DNA from: Hyphomicrobium sp.
GTDB taxonomy: Bacteria > Pseudomonadota > Alphaproteobacteria > Rhizobiales > Hyphomicrobiaceae
NCBI GenBank assembly: GCA_022843145.1
Contig: JALHOF010000001.1
Coordinates: forward strand, 124,001 to 188,000
Direction: 5' to 3'
DNA length: 64,000 nucleotides
The notes below the pieces were generated by a model. The model did no database searches. It was not told where the DNA came from and was given only the letters and a program-made list of their open reading frames with translations. Both the position numbers and the translations under genes were made by a program. This document shows positions 46,162 to 54,086 of the stretch, piece by piece; the first letter of the stretch is position 1, and each line of letters opens with the position of its first letter.

Positions 46162-47199
46162 CTACGATCGGATCAAACCCACAATGTCCTTGACCTTGTC
46201 CATCACGGGCCCAGCGATGGCGCGCGCACGCTGCGACCCGTCCGCCAGAACGCGATCAATCTCGGCCGGATCTGACATCAGCCGTTGCGTTTCATCGGCA
46301 ATCGGAGAAAGCCGCGCGACGGCTGCCTCCACCAGCGCCTTCTTGAACGACGAGAACTGCTGCCCGCCGTAGTCGCGCAACACCGCCTCCTTGCTCTGCC
46401 CGGCCATCGCGGCGTGAATGCCGACGAGATTGTCTGCCTCGGGACGGGCGGCAAGGCCCGCCACCTCCGACGGCAGCGGCTCGGGATCGGTCTTCGCCTT
46501 CTGGACCTTCTTGGCGATGGTGTCGGCATCGTCCGTGAGATTGATGCGCGACAGATCGGACGGGTCGGACTTCGACATCTTCTTGGTTCCGTCACGCAGC
46601 GACATGACGCGCGTCGCCGGCCCGGTAATCACCGGATCGGGCTGCGGGAAGAAGATGCCGTCCACGAAGCCCTGCGCGACGATGGACGTCTTGAAGTCGT
46701 TGTTGAACTTCTGCGCGATGTCACGGGCCAGTTCCAGATGCTGCTTCTGGTCCTCGCCGACCGGAACGTGGGTGGCGCGATAGGCCAGGATGTCGGCCGC
46801 CATCAAGTTCGGGTAGGCGTATAGCCCGACCGACGCCTGCTCGCGATCCTTGCCCGCCTTCTCCTTGAACTGGGTCATCCGGTTGAGCCAGCCGAGCCGC
46901 GCGACGCAATTGAAGACCCAAGCCAGCTCCGCGTGGACCGCGACCTGGCTCTGATTGAACAGGACGCTCTTTTTCGGATCCAGGCCGGCCGCGATATAGG
47001 CCGCCGTCACCTGGCGGATCGCACGACGCAGCTCGTCAGGGTCCTGCCAGACCGTGATGGCATGCAGATCGACGACGCAATAGATGCATTCGTGCGTCTT
47101 CTGAAGCTCGATCCAGTTGACCATGGCGCCGAGATAATTGCCGAGGTGCAGGCTGCCGGTCGGCTGCATGCCGGAGAAGACGCGCGGAGTGATCTGCAT
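46162..47199 (-). CDS. trpS: Tryptophanyl-tRNA synthetase
   Basis: Class I synthetase (345 aa) charging tRNA-Trp. The HIGH-equivalent is [12 protein letters not shown] (about 14-25) and the KMSKS loop is [29 protein letters not shown] and [20 protein letters not shown] are also typical. AAGGA lies before the ATG. It follows murJ by 60 bases on the same strand. Confidence 0.97.
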   Translation of the reverse strand: MQITPRVFSGMQPTGSLHLGNYLGAMVNWIELQKTHECIYCVVDLHAITVWQDPDELRRAIRQVTAAYIAAGLDPKKSVLFNQSQVAVHAELAWVFNCVARLGWLNRMTQFKEKAGKDREQASVGLYAYPNLMAADILAYRATHVPVGEDQKQHLELARDIAQKFNNDFKTSIVAQGFVDGIFFPQPDPVITGPATRVMSLRDGTKKMSKSDPSDLSRINLTDDADTIAKKVQKAKTDPEPLPSEVAGLAARPEADNLVGIHAAMAGQSKEAVLRDYGGQQFSSFKKALVEAAVARLSPIADETQRLMSDPAEIDRVLADGSQRARAIAGPVMDKVKDIVGLIRS

Positions 47200-47259
47200 T
47201 GGAAATCCTTGAAGATTGCGGCGCGGGTTATGGACTGCACGCCGGTGCGGTGCAAGCGA

Positions 47260-48849
47260 TCATTGCGGCGTCCCACCGCGACGGAAGAAGCGTCCGAGCT
47301 GGCGGCGGTCGAGCACGCCCGTGGTGACGATCAGAGTGGCGTAGACAGCGAGCCCGGCCCCGACGAGGGCAAAGAGCGCGGCAGCGCGCACCGCCAACGA
47401 TTGGCCCGACGTGAGATAGGGAGCGAGCACGGGCATCAGCACCATCACCGCCGCGCCTAGGGCGACACTCGCGATCAGGATCATCAACCCGTTCCGTCGC
47501 AACCGCGCGTCCGCCAGGAACTCGCCATTTGCAGCCAGCGTCCGCCAAAGCATCCAGGCATTGATCCACCCGGCCAGCGAGGTCGCCAGTGCGATGCCGA
47601 CGTGCGGCATCAAGCCGAAATGCCGGAAGACGAAAAACAACGCCACCGAACCGAAGACGTTGACGATCATATTCTGAATGGCAAAGCGCATCGGCGTCGC
47701 GGTGTCCTCGCGCGCGAAAAACGCGGGCTGGAACACCTTGATCATCACGAACGACGGCAAGCCGAGCGCGAACGCCGCCAGCGCCCAGGCCGTCGCGGGC
47801 GTATCGTTGCCGCCGAAAGCGCCACGCTCGAACAGCACCCTGATGATCGGTTCGGCTGCGAGCGCAAGACCGAACGCCGCTGGAAGCGTCAACATCATCG
47901 CGAATTCGAGGCTGCGGTTCTGGCTGTCGAGGGCTGCGAGCCGATCGCCGCTGCGCAGCTTGCGCGCGAGATCCGGCAGCAGCACGACGCCGACCGCGAC
48001 ACCGACGATGCCGAGCGGCAGCTGATAGAGCCGGTCGGCGTAGTAGAGATAGGACACGGCACCAGCCTGCATCGAGGCGATGATCGTGCCGACGACGATG
48101 TTGATCTGCGTGACACCGCCCGAGACGAGCCCCGGCAGCCCGAGCTGCACCAGCCGCTGCATGTCCGGCGTGTAACGCGGGCGGACGAGGCCGATTTTCA
48201 TGCCGGCGCGGCGCGTGGCGATGACGAGCAACACAACCTGAGCGATGCCGGCGAGGGCGACGCCGACGGCGAGGATGAAGCCAGCTTCCTCGCGCCGCTC
48301 GAAGCCGAGCCAGATTGCGAACGCGATCGCGGAGATCAGGACGATGTTGAGCAAGATGGGAGCGGCAGCAGCGGCCCAGAACCGCTGCATCGAATTGAGC
48401 ACACCCGACAGCAACGCGACGACGGACATGCACAAGAGATAGGGGAACGCGATCTGCGTGAGCAGAACCGAGAGATCGTACTTTGCCGGGTTCTGGATGA
48501 AGCCCGGCGCCAACAACATCATCAGCCAAGGCATGGCGGCGATGGCGACGACCGACAGGACGACGAGCACCGTGACGAGGCCCGACATCGCCTCCTCGGC
48601 GAAACCGCGCGCTGCAGCAGGTCCTTCGCCTTCCAGCCGCTTGGCGAACAGCGGCACGAAGGCTGCGTTAAATGCACCCTCGCCGAACAGCCTGCGGAAC
48701 AGGTTGGGAAACCGGAATGCGACGAAGAACGCGTCGGCCACCGCGCCGGATCCGAGTGCCGCCGCGATCAGGATGTCGCGCACGAACCCGAGGATGCGGC
48801 TGACCATCGTCAAGCCGCCAACGGTGGCAAAGGCACGGTAGAGCTTCAT
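47260..48849 (-). CDS. murJ: Lipid II flippase MurJ
   Basis: 529-residue integral membrane protein with about 14 helices that moves lipid II across the inner membrane for peptidoglycan assembly. The N-terminal signature is MKLYRAFATVGGLTMVSRIL, then GFVRDILIAAALGSGAVADA and FAFRFPNLFRRLFGEGAFNA-like (VAFRFPNLFRRLFGEGAFN). NGWLNA-type and basic central-cavity residues are consistent. It lies between the DUF900 hydrolase gene and trpS; the glnD-murJ-trpS order is common in Rhizobiales. Confidence 0.95.
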   Translation of the reverse strand: MKLYRAFATVGGLTMVSRILGFVRDILIAAALGSGAVADAFFVAFRFPNLFRRLFGEGAFNAAFVPLFAKRLEGEGPAAARGFAEEAMSGLVTVLVVLSVVAIAAMPWLMMLLAPGFIQNPAKYDLSVLLTQIAFPYLLCMSVVALLSGVLNSMQRFWAAAAAPILLNIVLISAIAFAIWLGFERREEAGFILAVGVALAGIAQVVLLVIATRRAGMKIGLVRPRYTPDMQRLVQLGLPGLVSGGVTQINIVVGTIIASMQAGAVSYLYYADRLYQLPLGIVGVAVGVVLLPDLARKLRSGDRLAALDSQNRSLEFAMMLTLPAAFGLALAAEPIIRVLFERGAFGGNDTPATAWALAAFALGLPSFVMIKVFQPAFFAREDTATPMRFAIQNMIVNVFGSVALFFVFRHFGLMPHVGIALATSLAGWINAWMLWRTLAANGEFLADARLRRNGLMILIASVALGAAVMVLMPVLAPYLTSGQSLAVRAAALFALVGAGLAVYATLIVTTGVLDRRQLGRFFRRGGTPQ

Positions 48850-48973
48850 GAAGCGGGTTCCGAAGGCGAAAGTTTTGGGCGGGACGGCCGGCGAATCGCC
48901 AGCCGAGCCAGCGCGCCCATGTAGCCCGAACGTCGCCGATCAACCAGACGAATGCGCCTATTTGCGGCGGCGC

Positions 48974-51106
48974 TCAGCGTCCGGCGGCGTCGACCAGCTT
49001 CCAATAGAACGAACTCGAGCTGTCCTTGTAGGGCACTTCGACGAAGCTGTGTTTCAAGGGAACCTTGCTGATCTCGGCGCGCCGCTTCGGATTGTTCACG
49101 GTGCCGTCCTTCAGGATCGATTGGATGTCATTCAGCACCGCAGGGTTCTCGACGAAGTAGTTGTGATTGAATTCGGTCAATCGCTTCGGCGACAGCCGGG
49201 GCAGCGGTTTACCGGTCACGTCGATCACGTGCACATTGTAGACCGGCGAGCGGATCGGCTCCTTGGTGGTGCCGAGATAGCCGGCGCGCGGGCTCGAGCG
49301 CAGCATTTCGGAGAGCCACAGCGCCCGATCGACGGCGGACGTGTAGATCGTCACCCGGCGCGCGAAGGGCGCCAGCATAGCAAGCTGCCGCTCGAAAATC
49401 GGGCGTGACACGTCGGGCGCGGCGAAAATCACCTGGCCGAGGCGCAACCGGACCTGCGACGGGCGCGACTGTTCGCCGGAAGCAGATGGGCCAAGGTCCC
49501 ACGCGCGCTGATCGAACACCGTGCGCAAGCCGTCGATCGACCGCAGCAGGCTTTGCGAGCCCATGCTGTGCGCGATGACATCGAGCTGGCGGACATTGGC
49601 GTCGCGCAGGATCAGCTTCATGAAGTACTGCAGCGACTGCTCGGCGCGCTCGGCATTGTCGAGGTCGTCGACGTAGCTCAGGTAGCGCTCGCGCGACGGC
49701 CAGCTGAACAGATAGACGCGGAGATTCTGATCGACGGTGGCAGCGACTTGCGCGACGCGCAAAAGAGCGTCGGCGAACGAGGTGTTGTAGCCGTGGATCA
49801 TCAGGAGCGCGCGCTCGAACGCGCCTTCCTTGCCTTCGTCGACGAGCGCCAGCTCCTCGCCGCGACCGAGCTTGCCGCTCGAGCCGAACGACACCACGCT
49901 ATCGAGACCGAAATGCTTCTTGCCGTCGAACGCCTCGATATTGCCGCGCGCCGTCGGCCGCGGCCGCTGGATCTTGGCCGAGACGGTCGGATCGGGGGGA
50001 ACCGTGATGATCGCGCAACCGATGTGCAATTGATCGTCCGGAGCGGCGCCGAAAAGCTGGTCGACGTCGGGCTTGGCGCCGGCGGCGCGCTCGACACGCT
50101 GGCGGTCGGTGGCGAATACGACGCGGACGACCTTCGGGCCATCCTGGCCGCCGCGTCCGGACGTCGGCCGTTTGCGGCATTCCTCGCTCGACAGCACGCG
50201 CCAGCCGTTGCTGACCTCGAAATCCGACCCGAGCCGGTTGACCAGCGCCTTGACCACGCGCCGCCAGTTGCCCTCCCGCTCGGTCACCTGCACGGTGCGG
50301 CCGGACGCGCGGCCGTTGGGATAGAAGGTGGTCTTCAGCGCGGCCGGCACGGACAGCTCCGGCACCTGCAGCGCGGGGCTGTAGTCGATGTCGAATATCG
50401 CCTGAAAGCCGATGATGTAGCCGCCGGTCTCCCAGCCCCGGATCGCCATGAAGTATGGCTTGCCGGAGGGGTAGTCGGCGGTGCCGTCGATCGCGAACTC
50501 ACTGCCGCTGATCTCGAAGCGCTCGAAATTGATGTTCTGCCGCCGCTCGATCAGGCGCGACACAAGCGAGACGGGCGTCTCGGCCAGCAGCCGGTAGCGG
50601 AAGGCGTGGATCTGCATGCCGCCGTAGTTCGAGACGTAGGTTGTCCAATTGGGATCGGGATGGGTCTTCGGTCTGGCGATCGGGCTGAACAGGTTGCGCG
50701 GCATCGTGATGGTGATGCCGGTGTCGGCGTCGCGGACGCGCGTGTAGTCGGCAAAGGCCAGGAAGGCATCGGACGCCTTCTGCAGCTTCTGCTGCTCGTC
50801 CTCGGTCATGGGGCCGGTCTCGGTCGAACCGATGGCCGCGCGGAAGTCGCGAACCGCCGCGACCAGGACGGGCTGGCTGACGTGACCGGCTTCCTTGTCG
50901 AGATTGCCGCTCTCGATCAGCAACTCCTGCATACGAACGGACCGGAGCTGCTTGTCGAGGAGACGCGCCTGAATGCGCTGATCGCTGGTCAGGCTCTTGG
51001 GCGGCGGCGCCTCGGCCGATTGCGCGAACGCCGGTCCGGCGGCGCCCAACAGGACAACGCATGACACGAGAAATCGGAGGCATGGATGCAAAACGGCTGA
51101 ACGCAT
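48974..51106 (-). CDS. Large secreted DUF900-type alpha/beta hydrolase
   Basis: 710 residues with a signal peptide (about 1-28, AAGPAFA). The N-terminal half of about 330 residues is of unknown type (starting SLTSDQRIQARLLDKQLRSV, with a peptidoglycan-binding or lectin-like feel but no motif). It is followed by a DUF900 esterase domain: VVRVVFATDRQR, LLMIHGYNTSFADALLRVAQ, RVYLFSWPSRERYLSYVDD and the nucleophile elbow DVIAHSMGSQSLL. The catalytic acid is probably in FAAPDVSRPIF. The substrate is unknown. The start could be at 51112 or 51106; GAGAG fits 51106. It lies between glnD and murJ, where many relatives have no gene. Confidence 0.85.
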   Translation of the reverse strand: MRSAVLHPCLRFLVSCVVLLGAAGPAFAQSAEAPPPKSLTSDQRIQARLLDKQLRSVRMQELLIESGNLDKEAGHVSQPVLVAAVRDFRAAIGSTETGPMTEDEQQKLQKASDAFLAFADYTRVRDADTGITITMPRNLFSPIARPKTHPDPNWTTYVSNYGGMQIHAFRYRLLAETPVSLVSRLIERRQNINFERFEISGSEFAIDGTADYPSGKPYFMAIRGWETGGYIIGFQAIFDIDYSPALQVPELSVPAALKTTFYPNGRASGRTVQVTEREGNWRRVVKALVNRLGSDFEVSNGWRVLSSEECRKRPTSGRGGQDGPKVVRVVFATDRQRVERAAGAKPDVDQLFGAAPDDQLHIGCAIITVPPDPTVSAKIQRPRPTARGNIEAFDGKKHFGLDSVVSFGSSGKLGRGEELALVDEGKEGAFERALLMIHGYNTSFADALLRVAQVAATVDQNLRVYLFSWPSRERYLSYVDDLDNAERAEQSLQYFMKLILRDANVRQLDVIAHSMGSQSLLRSIDGLRTVFDQRAWDLGPSASGEQSRPSQVRLRLGQVIFAAPDVSRPIFERQLAMLAPFARRVTIYTSAVDRALWLSEMLRSSPRAGYLGTTKEPIRSPVYNVHVIDVTGKPLPRLSPKRLTEFNHNYFVENPAVLNDIQSILKDGTVNNPKRRAEISKVPLKHSFVEVPYKDSSSSFYWKLVDAAGR

Positions 51107-51222
51107 GAACATCTCTCAGCTCGAACACCAGAGTAAGAGCAATGCCTTGCGTACACCGATCCCGGACGCTGGACAATTGCACGCCGACCACACCGGCCTA
51201 GCGTCTGCGGGACGAGCGCCGC

Positions 51223-53994
51223 TCAAGCCGTGACTTCCGCGAGCCGGTCGACGAGCACGACCTCGAGGCGGTCGCGGATCGACTTCTGGCGCGTTTCGCT
51301 CGTGATCTTCTTTCCGGTCAGATCGGTGACGTAGAACACGTCGACGGCTTTTTCGCCGAACGTCGTGATGTGGGCGGATGTGATATCGAGGTTGAGATCG
51401 GAAATCGTCGCAGTCAGGTCGTAGAGCAAACCTGGCCGATCGCGCCCGGCGACCTCGATCACGGTGTAGTGTTCGGAGAGCCCGTTGTTGATGACGACCT
51501 CCGGCGCGACGGTGAATGCTTCGACGCGGCGTTCGGTCGGGCGCCGCTTGGCCAGCAACGTCTTCAACCGCACTTCGCCCTTCAAGATCCGGTCGATCGT
51601 CTCGCCGATCCGCCGGCCGCGCCGGATCTCGTCCTCGTCGGTGTTGAACTCCCGCGCCAGGAGGAATGTGTCGAGCGCAAACCCGTCGCGCGTCGTGGTG
51701 ATGTGGGCGCCGACGATGTTGGCGCCGGCCGCCGCGCACGCGCCGGCGAACAGCGACAGCAGACGGGCGTGGTTCGGCGCGTAGATCGTCAACTCGGTGA
51801 TGGCGGTGAATTTATCCGTCACGACGTCGGTGGCGAGCGAGACCTTGCCTTTTTCGGCCCGCGCGATGAGCCGCGCATGTTCGGCCTGCTTCCTGGTCTC
51901 GGTCCGGAGCCAGTAGTCAGGATACTGACGCCCGATGAACTGCTCGACGTAGGCCGGGCTCATTTCCGGTAGCGCCTCGTGCAGGCTCTTCTGCGCCATC
52001 GCCACGCGCCGGCCACGCTCCTGGTAGGTGTGACCTCCCGCCACCAGCGGCTCGGTCTCGTGGTAGAGCGTCCGCAGGAGCTGACCCTTCCAGCCATTCC
52101 AGACACCAGGGCCGACAGCGCGAATGTCCGCTGCGGTGAGCAGAAGCAAAAGCTTCAAGCGCTCCGGGCTTTGCACCACGTCGGCGAAGTCGCGGATGGT
52201 CTTGGGATCCGAGATGTCGCGGCTTTGCGCGATGTTGGACATCGTCAAATGCTGCTCGATGAGCCACGTCACGGTATCGGTCTCGGCCTGCGAGAGCCCG
52301 AGCTGCGGACAGACATAGCGCGCGATCCGCCCGCCGACGACGGAATGGTCCTCCGTGCGGCCCTTGCCGACATCGTGCAGGAAGGCGGCCACGTAGAGCG
52401 CGCGCCGATTCTGAATAGTCGAGATCAACTCGGTCGAAAGCGGAAGTTCGGCCGCCGCACCACCCTTCTCGATGAACGTCAACTCGTCCACGGTTCGGAT
52501 CAGATGCTCGTCGACCGTGAAGTGATGGTACATGTTGAACTGGGTCATCCCGACGACGCGGCCGAAGTCGGGAATGAAGCGGCCGAGCACGCCCGTTTCG
52601 TTCATGCGCCGCAGCGTCGCGGCGGGCGACACCTTGCCGGTCAGCAGTTCGAGAAAGATGCGGTTCGCTTCCGGATTCGCCCGCAGCGCATGATCGATCA
52701 GGCGCAACGACTGCCGGATCAACCGGATGGCATCGGGGTGCAGGAACGTGCCGGTCTGCTCAGCTTGCGCGAAAAAGCGGATCAGGTTGACCGGATCACG
52801 CTTGAACACCTCGGGATCGGCAACGTTGATGCGCGTATTGTCGATGCGGAAATCGGTCCGCTGCCGCACCTGCCGCCGCGTCCGCCAGTCGAGCCCCTCC
52901 ATCAGCTTCTTGAGCTTCGGCGCGTCCTTCAACTGCTGCATCTCAAGCGCGGAACAAAGGATGGTGGTGAGGTCTCCGACGTCCTTGGCGACGAGGAAGT
53001 AGTGCTTCATGAACCGCTCGACCGAGCGCATGCCGTTGCTGTTGCGATAGCCGAGCCGCTCGGACATCGCCGGCTGCAGCTCGAACGTCAGCCGCTCCTC
53101 GGCGCGCCCGGTGAGGAAATGGAGATGACAGCGGACGCTCCACAGGAAGTCTTCACAGCGGCGGAACGTCGCCACCTCATCGGTCGTGAAAATGCCGGCG
53201 TCGACCGTGTTCTGGCCGACGTCGTGGCCGTAGAGGTATTTCGATAGCCAGTGCAGCGTGTGCAGGTCGCGCAAACCGCCTTTGCCGTCCTTGACGTTGG
53301 GCTCGACCTTGTAGCGGCTCTCGCCCGAGCGCCGGTGGCGTTCATCCCGCTCGGTCATCTTGGCGTCGATGAAGGCACGTCCGGTCGAGGCGAACACTTC
53401 CGACCGGAGCCGCTGCTCGAGCTCGTCGTGAAGGCGGCGATCGCCCCAGATGAACCAGATGTCGAGCAGCGAGGTGCGGATGGTCAGATCCTGCATCCCG
53501 AGCTTCAGGCACTGCTCGACGGTGCGCGTCGCGTGGCCGACCTTGAAGCCGAGATCCCACAAAATATACAGCATGTATTCGGCGACGCTTTCGCCCCACG
53601 GCGTCTGCTTGTAGGGCAAGAGAAACAGGAGGTCGATGTCGGACCCCGGCGCCAGCATCCCGCGTCCGTATCCGCCGGTGGCAATGATAGCCATGCGCTC
53701 GGCGTCGGACGGATTGGTCGCGCGGTAAACGTGCGCGGTGGTGTAGTCATAGATGAGGGCGATAAGTTCGTCCTGGAACCGGGCCAACCCCTCGGCGCAG
53801 CGGCGCCCGCGCCCATCGGCCTCGAGCCCCGCGCGCGCTTCTCCGCGCGCCGATTTGACAAGCGCCTTGAGCCGCTCGACGATCCGGGGCCGGGCATCGG
53901 TCGCCGATCCAGCCTGCTCGAAGATCTGCGTCAGCTCCGCGCGCAGCGCCTTGGGATCGAAGTAGGGTGCGGCCTTCAAAACTGTGGTGTCCAT
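51223..53994 (-). CDS. glnD: Bifunctional PII uridylyltransferase/uridylyl-removing enzyme
   Basis: Nitrogen sensor that uridylylates PII proteins when glutamine is low and removes UMP when it is high. In 923 residues the nucleotidyltransferase domain has ATGGYGRGMLAPGSDIDLLF and VKDGKGGLRDLHTLHW. The HD domain has YVAAFLHDVGKGRTEDHSVV. Two C-terminal ACT domains have TELTIYAPNHARLLSLFAGA and TVIEVAGRDRPGLLYDLTAT. The start at 53994 (MDTTVLKAAPYF) is chosen; a much longer in-frame extension runs into mutS and is not real. Confidence 0.97.
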   Translation of the reverse strand: MDTTVLKAAPYFDPKALRAELTQIFEQAGSATDARPRIVERLKALVKSARGEARAGLEADGRGRRCAEGLARFQDELIALIYDYTTAHVYRATNPSDAERMAIIATGGYGRGMLAPGSDIDLLFLLPYKQTPWGESVAEYMLYILWDLGFKVGHATRTVEQCLKLGMQDLTIRTSLLDIWFIWGDRRLHDELEQRLRSEVFASTGRAFIDAKMTERDERHRRSGESRYKVEPNVKDGKGGLRDLHTLHWLSKYLYGHDVGQNTVDAGIFTTDEVATFRRCEDFLWSVRCHLHFLTGRAEERLTFELQPAMSERLGYRNSNGMRSVERFMKHYFLVAKDVGDLTTILCSALEMQQLKDAPKLKKLMEGLDWRTRRQVRQRTDFRIDNTRINVADPEVFKRDPVNLIRFFAQAEQTGTFLHPDAIRLIRQSLRLIDHALRANPEANRIFLELLTGKVSPAATLRRMNETGVLGRFIPDFGRVVGMTQFNMYHHFTVDEHLIRTVDELTFIEKGGAAAELPLSTELISTIQNRRALYVAAFLHDVGKGRTEDHSVVGGRIARYVCPQLGLSQAETDTVTWLIEQHLTMSNIAQSRDISDPKTIRDFADVVQSPERLKLLLLLTAADIRAVGPGVWNGWKGQLLRTLYHETEPLVAGGHTYQERGRRVAMAQKSLHEALPEMSPAYVEQFIGRQYPDYWLRTETRKQAEHARLIARAEKGKVSLATDVVTDKFTAITELTIYAPNHARLLSLFAGACAAAGANIVGAHITTTRDGFALDTFLLAREFNTDEDEIRRGRRIGETIDRILKGEVRLKTLLAKRRPTERRVEAFTVAPEVVINNGLSEHYTVIEVAGRDRPGLLYDLTATISDLNLDITSAHITTFGEKAVDVFYVTDLTGKKITSETRQKSIRDRLEVVLVDRLAEVTA

Positions 53995-54086
53995 CCGTCG
54001 ACTATAACCTTCCCGCTCACCCCTTGGACAGTGCCGGCTATGCTGCGTCCCGCGACGCACGCTGCCATGTCGCACGGTCGCCCGTT

